64,000 nt of DNA from the NCBI GenBank assembly GCA_028752905.1, contig JAQNBH010000015.1:10115622-10179621 (forward strand), read 5' to 3'. This DNA comes from Cladorhizidae sp. MBARI D1340-BT2. Its lineage: Eukaryota; Porifera; Demospongiae; Poecilosclerida; Cladorhizidae. The translations under genes and the position numbers were made by a program. The notes under the pieces are model-generated. The model did no database searches, was not told the DNA's origin, and saw only the letters and a program-made list of their open reading frames with translations. Shown in pieces: positions 49,001 to 58,559 of the stretch; within the stretch, counting starts at the first letter, position 1; each line of letters begins with the position of its first letter.

Positions 49001-49529
49001 TGTGGCGTTCATTTTCATATTTAAATATTGTTCTAATTATAGCCCACCAGCTGGTCCTGGATTTCAAGGATTTCCACACCCATCATTCATTCCTCAAGGT
49101 CCACAACAGAATAACTCAACCCCAGCTGAGACTCTCGGCCAAAATCACAACTCAACCCCAGCTGAGACTCTCGACCAAAATCACAACTCGACCCCAGCTG
49201 AGACTCTCGACCAAAATCACAACTCGACCCCAACTCAAAATTCCAACTCTGCACAAGCGTCTGATACCCAACAAGGTTTGTTCCACTCTGTAAGCGTTCC
49301 TGCGGTCATGAGAACTCAGGAAAATGAGCGACCGTCAGAGTTGGAGGATAGGTTGCCTGAGGCTGCCAGGGAGGAGGGTGAGAAGGTGCAGGGAAAAGGC
49401 TCCAAAGTGGATGTTGGTCATGTGGACAAGGTAGAAGAAACAAGACGGAGAAGGTTGGAGAGGTTCGGTTGTGTTCCAAAACCAAGTGCTGCAGACAATG
49501 ACACGAGTCGACCTCAGCATGCAAACTAA
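34025..49529 (+). CDS. SYVN1: SYVN1/HRD1-like ER E3 ubiquitin ligase (11 exons, complete)
   Basis: Exons: 34025-34246, 34771-34923, 40423-40575, 41059-41185, 43387-43486, 46116-46181, 46435-46742, 47513-47821, 47884-48066, 48486-48651, 49043-49529; phases agree and give 757 residues (human about 617). The protein starts with a multi-pass membrane domain (residues 1 to about 260; KKQFYPTVVYL and FFGTLRAAEVE are family hallmarks), then RING-H2 with Cys290, Cys293, Cys306, His308, His311, Cys314, Cys325 and Cys328, a proline/methionine-rich tail, and the conserved helical segment LEQLQQLEGMERANVEARL in exon 10. HRD1 retrotranslocates and ubiquitinates misfolded ER proteins with SEL1L and Derlins. 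Start: first ATG, MKVLVVTALS, aligned with the family. The extra length comes from coding repeats in exons 8 and 11. All donors are GT. Confidence 0.95.
34247..34770. other. SYVN1 intron 1
   Basis: Unique-looking intron from GTGACC to TTAATATCCAG. Nothing else seen. Confidence 0.6.
34924..35884. other. SYVN1 intron 2, left part
   Basis: Diverged copies of a roughly 60-base motif (TTTTTTACWATGGCTACTGTGG type) between 35190 and 35350. Otherwise unique and non-coding. Confidence 0.5.
35885..36310. repeat. 19-bp minisatellite, left half (split by hAT insertion)
   Basis: About 21 units of CCTTCCAATAGTAACCCAG changing to CCTTCCACTAGTAACCCAG towards the right. The same array resumes at 40078. Confidence 0.95.
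36467..36869. repeat. About 200-bp direct duplication inside the hAT element
   Basis: 36467-36665 and 36672-36869 are practically identical, from ACTAACTGTATATATAGCTG to GCATTCCATGCATTTT. Confidence 0.95.
37190..37685. repeat. About 115-bp repeat, four copies, upstream of hAT transposase
   Basis: Each copy has ACCACGTGTTCTCCTTTGTA, a pyrimidine stretch with TTCCCACTCTCTCTCAG, and CAGTCCATTATGTCATGGTC. Each carries CACGTG. The last copy is followed by TATAAAAG (37688), about 41 bases before the ATG. Confidence 0.9.
37729..39914 (+). pseudogene. hAT-family transposase (ZNF862-like), one frameshift
   Basis: The first open part (37729-38568) has a Ser-rich start, a TTF/BED-like zinc finger (FCKVC...H-H around residues 85-130) and the start of the RNase H-like fold (MADECTDVTN). 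At about 38555-38567, within CTTATCCATTGAAG, the frame shifts by one base. The second part continues LKKADAETIYSNL, GFDGAATFSG, DTRWLAHERC and ends with the hAT C-terminal dimerisation segment (SIPVSTASVERSFSQMK). Similar domesticated or mobile genes are common in marine invertebrates. Apart from the single frameshift it is intact, so the copy is young or the shift is a sequencing error. Confidence 0.9.
40078..40215. repeat. 19-bp minisatellite, right half
   Basis: Continuation of the array at 35885-36310 (CTTCCACTAGTAACCCAGC). 40216-40422 is the plain 3' end of SYVN1 intron 2. Confidence 0.9.
41186..42009. other. SYVN1 intron 4, left part
   Basis: No feature recognised before the retroelement relic. 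Confidence 0.5.
42010..42720 (+). pseudogene. Non-LTR retrotransposon relic (reverse transcriptase C-terminal part)
   Basis: The frame at 42052-42420 reads YEYLGITLTPTLSFSQHLS then LCLLSLDCAIRLFGIKIRPI, the YLG...L...S motif and thumb/connection region of non-LTR reverse transcriptases, ending KTTYLKKCLGLP. Continues in another frame to about 42720. No endonuclease or catalytic YxDD part here. Inserted in sense orientation in SYVN1 intron 4. Confidence 0.75.
42721..43386. other. SYVN1 intron 4, right part
   Basis: An A tract at 42800-42815. Otherwise unique, no gene seen. Confidence 0.5.
43487..46115. repeat. SYVN1 intron 5 with dispersed CCCTTTACCTAGCAGGA repeats
   Basis: Degenerate copies of CCCTTTACCTAGCAGGAGTA at 44390-44540 and again 45835-46020. 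A 43-base duplication (AACACCATCTTTTATTGGTG) at about 45627-45722. A degraded MITE fragment (CCAGAATCCAGATTCCTCCA) near 45410-45465. No exon besides those of SYVN1. Confidence 0.6.
46435..46742 (+). CDS. SYVN1: SYVN1 exon 7: RING-H2 domain
   Basis: Begins YPDATIEELNDVNNVCIICR and holds all eight zinc ligands (C-x2-C, C-N-H-I-F-H, C, CPTC), followed by a G/Q-rich run (GAQGGQGQGVQGAQ). Acceptor TTTCCCTGAAG, donor AATG/GTGAGT; phases 2 in, 1 out. Confidence 0.95.
47080..47297. repeat. 25-bp repeat, about nine copies, SYVN1 intron 7
   Basis: Unit CATGCACTGAGCTACACACT plus GCTAT or GCAAT. The rest of intron 7 (46743-47079, 47298-47512) is unique. Confidence 0.9.
47513..47821 (+). CDS. SYVN1: SYVN1 exon 8: Met/Pro/Gln-rich coding repeat
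   Basis: Codes for PPMMQPPMMPPPMM units, then seven-fold MMQHP (15-base unit CATCCTATGATGCAA) and a polyglutamine/proline run. The frame is set by flanking exons (phase 1 to phase 1). It replaces the proline-rich tail of vertebrate HRD1. Confidence 0.9.
48067..48485. other. SYVN1 intron 9
   Basis: Unique-looking, GTAAGA to CATGTGTCTAG. Nothing else seen. Intron 10 (48652-49042) likewise shows only a short duplication of GGACATCACAAGAATTAGTT near 48729-48775. Confidence 0.5.
49043..49529 (+). CDS. SYVN1: SYVN1 exon 11: C-terminal tail with 12-residue repeats
   Basis: Begins PPAGPGFQGFPHPSF, has NSTPAETLDQNH repeated about 3.5 times (36-base unit), then an acidic/basic tail with VEETRRRRLERFG, equivalent to the RRRRLQKLE of vertebrate HRD1. 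Stop TAA at 49527-49529. Confidence 0.9.
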
Positions 49530-49868
49530 AGCACTGGTGAACTGTTTTGCGGAATTTACATTTGAATTGATCACGTCATGGTACTATCTGGCCTTTATTT
49601 TCTGTGACTGAATTGATATCATTACAATACTGTATGTATATAAACAGTAGTATCATGATTGATGATCTGTGGGTATACAATGCAGAGAGAACAATGCCAC
49701 AAGCCACTTATTGTAGCGAGTGTTCTGTCCTAGTGTGCCAACAATTGCTCAATTCAGACATCTATAGTGACTCATTTTGGCATATAATATTATTTTTTCT
49801 ATAATTGGGCTTAGTACATGTACCAAAATCAATGTACATAGCAAGGGAAGGGAATACATACAAGCATT
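49530..49868. other. Convergent 3' intergenic region
   Basis: 338 bases between the stop codons of SYVN1 and the TMEM145-like gene. The only AATAAA seen is on the minus strand at 49594-49599, which would place the TMEM145-like 3' end close to the SYVN1 stop, so the 3' UTRs probably overlap. Confidence 0.5.
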
Positions 49869-51467
49869 TCATATTGGGACAGATGTCTCTGAGGCTCCAT
49901 AAGATTTGAGGCTCCGATAGGTTTTGGACGACTGGCTGAGGATATTGATGTAGTGGTCAAACTGGAAGTACTTGTTTGACCAGCGAGGACAGAATAAAAT
50001 CACCATCCCTATGTTGATCAGAAAGTCGAAGACAAGGTACACACTGGACATGACGAGAAGTCTCCTGACGGGGTTGACTGCAAGAGCCAAAAGAGTGAGT
50101 ATGGGAAGGTAGGAGAACCAGATAATATAGCAGACAGCAAGGACAATGTAAAGAATGAGTGCAGTTGAACGGTTCTCGATGAGGTAGACCTGCCGCATTT
50201 CGTAGAGGAGGTATGCCAGGATGAAGACCCGGTAAATCAGACAAAGCCCACCTGTATAGCTCTGGTATCCATAGTAGAGAATAACTGTCAGAGGATACAC
50301 TTGGTCTGAGACCTGCATTGGGGTGGGGATGAATAAAAACAAACTCTTGTGGCATCATCCTCTGATGAAAATCCCTTATTGTAAATAACTACCAACCCGA
50401 GGACATTAAAATAATTATTTCCCTATTGAATCACTTACTACTGTCCATATGAAATAAATTGCAGAGAACACGATGTAGGCTCCCCAGATAAGCACAGTCA
50501 CCTTAGACCAGCGGAGAGAAGACGTGGTCACTTGCCATCCTTTACCAACTAGAATCACGACCAGAATGAGCAGCCAGTCTGAGAACTGATTGCACACCTC
50601 TCCTAAATATTGAATGGGGATTATCCCTATCCCATTTCCAGCATAAACTGAAGTGTGGACAAGTTCCATCAACACGTATGCAGCCTCTAAAATCAGAGAA
50701 GCAGTGAATAGCTTGACTAAGATATGCATGTGTTTCTGGCAGCACTTGATGTGGAGAAGAAAGTGAACAAGGATGAGAAAGATATAGGAGATTGTAAAGA
50801 AGAGCTGGAGAGACAGCACTCCCTTTAGCTCATAAGGGAACTCATTAGCATAGCGGTTCGACTCGTTTGGTCGGTTATTTACGAGGTGGATGTTGTACTG
50901 GACACTGAGCTCTTTTGTTTGTTCCCAGCTGCAATTCATGGTGAGGTTTCGAAAGCAAGTCAGAAAGACTAAGTAGTAATACTCAGTTTTGGGAGCTGTA
51001 GAAACATAGTATGTGAAATCAAATCCTTCAATTACCTCAATGTATGGAGGTTGGTTACAATCTTGGAAGTTTTCATCATTGTGCTTACAAGGCACTATTC
51101 GAAGGAAGTCCTTACTTCCATTTTCGGCTTCATCTTTGCACTTCGTAGAATTCTCTAGTCTGCTTTTTGAGAGGGGGCCTTTAAAGATATCATCACAATT
51201 GTAAATACTCTGAGAAGTTGTATCATGCAAACCATCCCAGGTCTGCTGTGGCAACAGGGCCAAGACCATAGAATCGGAAAACAAGCTGCTCCTAATCTTG
51301 ACATGGCCATAAACAAAAATGCCATGGTCCTTTCCAACTCCAAACCTGGTTACATAGTGCAGAATGTTTTGGCTTTCCGACGAAAGAGAGCCTTTTACTC
51401 GAGTGGCCATTGCAGATTTTTTCCATGTTAACAAAGTTATAAGCAGAAGACAACTCAACGACACCAT
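49869..51467 (-). CDS. GPR180/TMEM145-family seven-transmembrane protein (2 exons, complete)
   Basis: Exons 50439-51467 and 49869-50312 join phase 0 (donor GTA/GTAAGT, acceptor AATGCAG) to 490 residues, close to TMEM145 (about 490) and GPR180 (about 440). Residues 1-21 are a signal peptide (VSLSCLLLITLLT). About 22-213 form a luminal/extracellular domain beginning RVKGSLSS, with several N-glycosylation sites (NST, NGS, NLT, NES) and paired cysteines. Seven hydrophobic helices follow from about 214 to 465, with the family signature VGKGWQVT after TM3. The ATG at 51467 was chosen over upstream in-frame codons because it starts the signal peptide. GPR180-type proteins are linked to secretion and receptor trafficking; the exact role is not established. 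Tail to tail with SYVN1. Confidence 0.85.
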
Positions 51468-52439
51468 CTTTTTTCTTTTGCGTAAGCGATCCTTTACCTT
51501 CCATATCTTAGGGGGGTTGTGCCACAAGCATACACGACTTCTGTCTCGCAACTCGAGTTGGGACCCTATTTTAGCTTTCAGATAAAGACAGCAGCATTCT
51601 GTTAACAACAACGACAAAATATGAAACCCTGATTACATTCCAGGCAAGAGGAAGGGCAAATGCTTGTCATCAATTCTCCACAAGAACGACAAACTTGCTA
51701 GACAGTTTATAGCCAGATTCAAAGGAACCGGAACCAAGTAGATGTACAATGAAACCCGTGTGACAATGCAAGATGTGAATTGTGCCGTTTAGAGCAGTTA
51801 CGTTACTGGTGGATTTCTATGTGTGTATTTTACCTACAGTAGTTGTCTCTAGTACATAGCTAGCTATTAGCATTAAATAATTTTTCAGAAGGTACAGAGC
51901 CTTTAAAGATTCTATGTGAAATATTGTAAAATAAATCTTGGGCAACTTGTGTTTGGCAAATTTTAATCTTGTGATACAGATTCATCCCAGTCTGTGGCTG
52001 GGGAGAGGAACACACAGAATTAACTAGATAGCTGCTAGTCAGTGAGTTATCATCAATACACTTACAGAAGGCAGATAGGCATAAGATTGTCCACCATTTT
52101 TGTGAGGCAGCAGTTATGTGATGCTGTTGTATAAGTCGTAATGCTCATAGACACCAAACCCTTTCATGCCACAAAGATAAAGGAATAATGGGTCAGCTAC
52201 TCTCCCGAGATACCATTTATCTCAACTAGAAAGTCAAACTGCTGTTTGTCTTCATGCTCACACTGATATGATTCACTGGAACTTATTGGACCTCGAGCTT
52301 CACCAGCAACAAATTCAGTAAGTAATTCTGAATCAGCACAGATCCCTTCCTTCTGGAGCCACCTTGCCTCTCAAGCACAGATCCCTTCCTTCTGGAGCCA
52401 CCTTGCCTCTCACACACTGATGTGAAGCTTTTTAACGGC
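51468..52439. other. Upstream region of the TMEM145-like gene
   Basis: No exon recognised with confidence. A 43-base tandem duplication (CAGATCCCTTCCTTCTGGAG) lies at about 52337-52412. Confidence 0.5.
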
Positions 52440-52760
52440 CCATGGACTCAGCATTACTAGGACTTCACTACAGTTGCTCCCAGCCATATCCATCCTCTAC
52501 TCCTCTTCTGAGGCTAGAGTGGTTGTGGACAGTGCAGAGAACCAGAGGATACCTCTTCCCACCCACTGCTGTGGAGACCCCGAGTCCTTCTTTAGTCAGG
52601 AACTGATGGCTGCTGCCACATCAGAGCTTAGGTCGACCAATTTCCCCTTCCAGAGACTGTCCATCATCATTCAAAGAGGAAATGTGGCAAGTGTCCTAGA
52701 GGCTCTCGCAGCACACCTGCTACATACTCTTGTGATTCCCGGACATGATCCTATACCTTG
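52440..52760 (+). CDS. Unrecognised exon-like coding segment
   Basis: A frame open from about 52432 reads ISILYSSSEARVVVDSAENQ, then a Cys/Pro-rich stretch (LPTHCCGDPESFF) and an amphipathic part (LSIIIQRGNVASVLEALAAH, LLHTLVIPGHDPIPW), after which a possible donor TGG/GTGTGT occurs at 52760. Residue composition is protein-like and unlike the repeats around it. I do not recognise the family, and no partner exons were found upstream or downstream; it may be a fragment of a divergent gene or of a mobile element. Confidence 0.35.
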
Positions 52761-53028
52761 GGTGTGTAGATGTTATGCTGATTTTTACTTCTTTATATTT
52801 CAAACATGTCAATGTTGTGGTTTTAGATATTTTATTTTTGTCTATTTGGAAAATTGATATACGTATTTGTAAAATAGATGAAAAAAGAAGGAATTATGAG
52901 AGCTTGCCATCATGATGTATATAACATAATAATGTATATATTCTTCACAGAATCATATGCTTTTTTATGAGCAAAGTAAAATATGTGGAGCTTATTATCC
53001 TTATGGCTAATTGAATAGGATACCATTC

Positions 53029-53100
53029 AAGGGTTTCATTTAGAAAATTATCCAAGGGGGGACAACTGGAGGAATCTGGATTTTAAGGGGGGGGGGCAGG
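53029..53100. mobile_element. MITE fragment (third copy, truncated)
   Basis: GGGTTTCATTTAGAAAATTA and CAACTGGAGGAATCTGGATT match the right end of the 13036 element in opposite orientation. The other end is missing. Confidence 0.6.
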
Positions 53101-53233
53101 TTGAGTGCAAGAGTGTTTTACACAAGCCAAACAAGCCAAACAACCAGTTAATGGCTCTAACTGTACTGCAATTATTAATGCTGTAGGGAGATAACAAAAA
53201 GTGTGCAACTTGCATTGGATGTATTGCAATTCT

Positions 53234-53735
53234 GCTGTGAGACTAGCTGAAATTTGGTATTTAGCAAAACCAGGGGGGGTGAAATTGCCACTTATATTCA
53301 TGTACAAGGATACAGGAAACAACAGTAGCTCTGCCTGTAAAAAGTAGAGCTCACAGTTCATGTACCTTTGTTATATATATATAAGCTTCAAGATGTTACT
53401 CCAATGAGTATCAAGATTACTATATACATCACATGGCACTTTTTGTTTAATATTGCATAGCTGTGTGTTATAATGTCATCAATCACAGACTGTATCTACA
53501 CTATATATAGTGGCCACAAACTCTTGATCTCAGTAGAAGTGACACGAACATAATTAATAGTGACCTCTCTGATAAACACATGCACGCTGTGAGACTAGCT
53601 GAAATTTGGTATTTAGCAAAACCAGGGGGGGTGAAATTGCCACTTATATTCATGTACAAGGATACAGGAAACAACAGTAGCTCTGCCTGTAAAAAGTAGA
53701 GCTCACAGTTCATGTACCTTTGTTATATATATATA
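53234..53735. repeat. Duplicated segment A-B-A'
   Basis: A (53234-53382, from GCTGTGAGACTAGCTGAAAT to a TATATA run) is followed by B (53379-53589, from AAGCTTCAAGATGTTACTCC to CACATGCACGCTG) and a second copy of A (53586-53735). A second copy of B follows the transposon, at 55955-56165. The A-B junction here is the uninterrupted form. Confidence 0.9.
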
Positions 53736-55953
53736 GTGCTCTGCAACATGTAGTTCCTCAAACACTAAAATAAAGTGTCATCACAAAAACCTGGATAGCC
53801 TTGGCTAAGCTTAGTCATTAAGGTTTGTAACTTTGGGATATGATAGATTACGAGTGACAGGTCACATTGCCATGCCCATTTTTCACATTCCGTTAACCAC
53901 AATAATGGAATTTAATTTTCGCGCTGGTACTTAGAAAAAGCCTCTTTTAGGATTTACTCAAGAACCCCTAGGTTTGAAGTTTCCATATTTGGTATGGTAG
54001 TAGTAGACAGTAGATGTGTTGATTCTAGGTAAGTACATTGTGGTTGGCACACTACTAACATTTTCACAGCCACTTATAACTTTTACAATGATTGAGCAAT
54101 TATAGCATTCCAGTTACTGATGAGGACCTAAAATTGCATCAGTTTGTTAATTAAGATACTCTCTTCAAACTAGTGGAAGCATATGCAATGAAATAAAATT
54201 TTATCAGAGATGCATGAATTTCAATATCAACACATCCTACACACATATCGATACACACATATCGATATAATTAAATTGTTTTGACTTTGTTCGTTTCCCA
54301 TTTGGCCCCTCTGTTCGTATAGAACACCATGGTGTACTCTAGAATACTTCAACACGGACTCTTCTTGATATGAGTTTCTTTTTATCCTCATCAGCTTCAT
54401 CACGAACTCGGGCGGGCTCATCTGAACACAAAGGAGGTGGCTGATGATCTCTGCGAAGAGATTCCATCTCCTCTAAATATTCCTGTATATAATAATAGTG
54501 TATATATACATTGACGATGCAATATGTAACAACCATACCTCACGATGTTGAACAACATCCGGCCTTTCGTGTCCATCAATATATACGCCTTTCTTGTGGC
54601 TACGTGGCTTAAACCCAAGATGATGGAGCCATCGCCTAGCTGTACAGACTGAAATGCTTCGAGGATATTGTGGAGATAAGTGGCAAGATGGTAGCAAATG
54701 GTCATTTACCCAAAAACAGAATATTAGCTTCACCCTTCCTAAAGGCATTTTCCCGAACCCATTCAGCTGCTTTGAGGTTTATCTATGTAACAAATACAAA
54801 CAAAATAAAACATACACACCACACTTGGATGTATTCACACATTACACACACACATATACACCACACATGGACGTACACACACACACACCACACATGGACG
54901 TACGCACACCACACCACAAATGGATGCATGCATATGCCACACACAAACCACAAACAACTATTTATTAACAAACTGACCTTCTCGTCATGATAGACTGTTA
55001 TTCTTTCATATTTTCCTTGCTTACTCTCAGGTAGTTCTCCTTTATTCTCCATGAACTGGTTCATGTACTTTCGAACAGTTTTTTCGTTGAAACCCAGCAT
55101 GGATGCAGCTTCTGTGGTAGCCTGTGTCTTATTATATTTCTGACGAACTCTAAAACTGTTCATAATCATCACCGACAACATTTTACGGAGGTCTACTGGC
55201 AACGTCAGTACAAAATCATCCACACACTCCTGGATATCTTCCTCAGTAAAATCTAGATAGATAAGCAGTTATTGCAGCTAGAATGCTGACATAAATACAA
55301 TCATATAGCTGCAGCTAATAACCAGCTAAATTCAGAGTAAAACTTACTAGTAGACTGGTCATCATGATGATCCTCGCCATTTTCATCCTCCTCGACGTTG
55401 CTTCGATCCATAGCATCTTCCTCACTGGCAATAGATCCTTGCTCAACTGTCTCAGAAGGCAAATCCTGCTGCTGCAAAGCAGGCTGTGAAGAAGCCATCA
55501 GAGGAGCTTCAGAGACACCGCCAGAAACACCAGCTTCAGAGACACTGCCAGCAGCATCGTCACCAGCACGATATACAGACGCCCCGCTCTTCTTCTTCTT
55601 AGACTCAAGCATTTTCAAAGCCCTCGCTGTAGCCTTCCTTTTCTTACTCCAAGAGGTATCCATCATAGATAACAAATCCTCAAATCGTCCAACAAAAACT
55701 ACTGCCGCGTAGTATTGCACGCGCACGTTTTTGAGCAGCGTGTGGTCAGCCATTTCCTTGGCAACGAGCGTCCGCGTGACCAAATTGCCTAATCTGATTG
55801 GTTACTTTTTAGTTTTCCCTTTCAAGATGCAATAAATTCCTCACTTGTGTTATTTTTTATGTAGATTAATAATATAATTTTTCTATATTTTTATCTGCAA
55901 CAACAACAAAAATATATTAGAAACAATTTTGGAAGAGTTATACTGCACTGCAC
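53736..55953 (-). mobile_element. TA-target DNA transposon, 2.2 kb, with broken transposase
   Basis: Lies exactly at the A/B junction of the duplicated segment, in a TATATA run. The ends GTGCTCTGCAAC and (complement) GTGCAGTGCAGT are imperfect terminal inverted repeats, with TA or TATA on both sides. The neighbouring A-B copy shows the empty site. Contains the DDE transposase pseudogene. Confidence 0.7.
54250..55753 (-). pseudogene. DDE-superfamily transposase pseudogene (YIDGHERxDVV family)
   Basis: Exon-like parts: 55348-55753 (start ATG 55753; Ser/acidic region), 54978-55252 (NFTEEDIQECVDDFVLTLP; helix-turn-helix-like), 54539-54782 (IKLAAEWVREN-like region, then WVNDHLLPSCHLSPQYPRSI, RRWLHHLGF and GVYIDGHERPDVVQ) and 54339-54482 (EYLEEMESLRRD, PPPLCSDE). 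The third part needs a one-base shift near 54715-54745. The fourth meets a stop at 54339, while another frame continues SYQEESVLKYS, where intact relatives have the YHDES motif with the first catalytic Asp. The remaining DDE fold is absent. Family recognised from similar large proteins in invertebrates and fungi. Confidence 0.7.
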
Positions 55954-55954
55954 T

Positions 55955-56165
55955 ATATAAGCTTCAAGATGTTACTCCAATGAGTATCAAGATTACTATA
56001 TACATCACATGGCACTTTTTGTTTAATATTGCATAGCTGTGTGTTATAATGTCATCAATCACAGACTGTATCTACACTATATATAGTGGCCACAAACTCT
56101 TGATCTCAGTAGAAGTGACACGAACATAATTAATAGTGACCTCTCTGATAAACACATGCACGCTG
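55955..56165. repeat. Second copy of segment B
   Basis: About 210 bases identical or nearly so to 53379-53589, same orientation. 56166-56750 is AT-rich, holds TATATA runs and a short inverted repeat near 56350-56395 (AACTTCAA type), and shows no gene. Confidence 0.9.
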
Positions 56166-56756
56166 GTCATAAGCTTCTTCATAAACAATTTCCTCATACA
56201 TGTAAATGGCTTGCAGTTTATACTTCCCTGTCAGACTTTCAGACTTCCAGATTTTACCTGTTAAAGGTATATAGCTATATATATTATTATACTCTCAATG
56301 AACTCTCAGTTGACATAATAACATTAAAATCACCTTCTTAATTATTAATCAACTTCAATTTTTATTCAGAATGAATAAAATTTGAAGTTGATTATTGAGG
56401 AGATTTTAATATATATATATATACCCTGTGGCTCCAGTTGCTACAAAGCACACTTGTACAATAGTCTTTCTACCAACATATATATATATCTACAGTTATT
56501 ACAGATTGAATCTTAATAATGGCATTTTAGTCAACAGTTTAGCAGAAAATGAACCTATCATATTTAACACAGACTTTTCATTCCATGCAGCACCAGTATA
56601 TACATGCTTATGGCACCACATTTTGTATTGAATCTTAGCATACATACACACATATATTGCACTGCATACATGTACACTTTCTGGGAGAGCAATAATCTAG
56701 TTTTCCACAACTGAGATGAGGGCAATGGGATGAAACTTTGCTGAGGATAGACTATC

Positions 56757-57270
56757 TCATCGTTCCCCTATAAAGATCAGCTTTATCCTTGCTTCACACC
56801 AGGAGACAGGGGCAACCTGGCTTTCCCGTAAGATCTTCGAGAAAATAGTGTCTAAGAAAAGGTGGGTGGATGGTAATTTTTCAAGAAGATGGTATAAAAT
56901 CCCATCAACTCCAAGTGAGGAGTTAGATGATCGCTTCATGAATGTTCTTTTAATGCTGCTTAGTGTAATAGGTGAGAAAGGGGTCATTTCTGATGGTTGG
57001 AAAGGGTCTTTACTAAAACAGGAAAGCCTGGATTTGTATACTGTCCTTTGTCATAGCTTTAAAATGCTTATAGGCATCAGATGCACAAAAGCTGGGTTCA
57101 CATTCTGATTGTGGTCTTGCAAGTATTTCCATGGGTTTTTACCAAAGGCTTTCTCCTGCCGACGCAAGGAGTGGATATAATCAAGTTTTCATTGCATTTG
57201 CTATGTAAGAACTTGTTTGGGGACAACTTACGTAGCCTTCTGGAGTGTTTTTCAGTCTCTACGTGATCTT
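56757..57270 (-). pseudogene. Non-LTR reverse transcriptase relic (fingers region)
   Basis: Minus-strand frame 56757-56987 reads FSPITLSSIKRTF then SSNSSLGVDGILYHLLEKLP and ARIKLIFIGE, matching the S-x-G-x-DGI...L...LIFKG start of non-LTR reverse transcriptases (here V for P in PDGI). Upstream, in other frames, PWKYLQDHNQNV-like sequence matches the segment before that domain. Truncated and frameshifted. Confidence 0.7.
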
Positions 57271-57816
57271 TCGATCTTCTTAGTACAATGAAGCTGGCTA
57301 TGATTTGTTTCTGACTCAGGTGGTTCAAGGAACTTTCAATAAGATAGAGAATGTGCTTGCAACTTCTGAGGAATCAGTCTTGCCTGAGTAGAGTCAAGTG
57401 AACAAGACTGATGATAGAAGGGAACTCCACATCAATGAATTCCCATCGACATTCTCCATTCCGGTGGTAGCACCGCAAGACTGTGAAAGAGGAGACCTCC
57501 TTACTACCACCATCATGTATGTGCATATATCTGATCTTGCAAGCACTCCAGCTTCTTGAGTGACTATGTGGACATGACACAGTTTTCTGCACCATAAAGC
57601 AAGACTGATTTTCAGCTAACACATATAACTGAACATGGAGATCGTGGAAACTGGGCTCAAGTACCTTGAAGACATGGACACTACCAATTAAAAGAATGCC
57701 TTTCTGGTCTTCTGAATCCATTCCTGAATCATTAGCATTTCAATTTCCACATATAGTAGCGACACTTCCCCTTCATCTTTCACAATGCCGTTTCGACTGA
57801 CATCAAAGACACCATG
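57271..57816. other. Stretch without recognised gene
   Basis: A 115-codon minus-strand frame (57374-57721) has no recognisable domain and no clear splice partners. Confidence 0.4.
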
Positions 57817-58381
57817 ACTTGAGGGTGGACGATTGCATTTTTATTTTTATTTTTACTTGCGGTTACAACTTTAGAGCTCCGTAGATTCTGCAAACTTCAT
57901 GGTATGGACTTGATATATAGCTCAAAAGATAGGTCTCTCTGTGTGCTCTCTTTTGATACTAAAATATGTTTCATAGGTATAACTATAGGCAAGTTACTAG
58001 ACCCTAAAGTGGAGGGACCTAAAAAACCTGCATCCCAAAAAACTTGTCTACATGTAAGTGCAAAAAATGAAATTGCCCTAGAGCATGCAATCATTTCAAT
58101 TTTCCACCCGCGCGCTGACCACGTACTAAAATTTAAAAAAAGGTGATGGCATGCTCTAGGGCTTCCTCTAGCAATTTCATTTTGGGATGTGGGTCCCTCC
58201 ACTTTAGGGTTGCCTATAGTTATACCTATGAAACATATTTTAGTATCAAAAGAGAGCACACAGAGAGACGTATCTTTTGAGCTATATATCAAGTCCATAC
58301 CATGAAGTTTGCAGAATCTACGGAGATCTAAAGTTGTAACCACAAGTTAAAAAAAGAATACAATCGTTGTCCCTTGAATTA
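57817..58381. mobile_element. About 560-bp fold-back element
   Basis: Two inverted arms of about 240 bases (57817-58095, 58145-58381) match closely, for example GTAGATTCTGCAAACTTCAT / ATGAAGTTTGCAGAATCTAC and TTTGATACTAAAATATGTTT on one arm against its complement on the other. Short loop around 58100-58140. No coding potential. Ends about 180 bases before the GPCR start codon. Confidence 0.85.
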
Positions 58382-58559
58382 GAGATTTAAGGATCTCACG
58401 TGTACATGTACATGTTATTGACAACAGTGAGCCTAGTATTAGCCATGCGCAACCTCTCGGTAAAAACGTACCAGTTTTTACATAGCACGTGATTTTCACT
58501 ATTCGCACAGATTATTATTAACCTTGCGAGCTTATAACGATAGTTCAGCTGTTGGAGCT

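Noticed and set aside
58524..58559. Longer N-terminus of the GPCR from a TTG codon
   Set aside because: Nuclear genes rarely start at TTG; the first ATG is at 58560.
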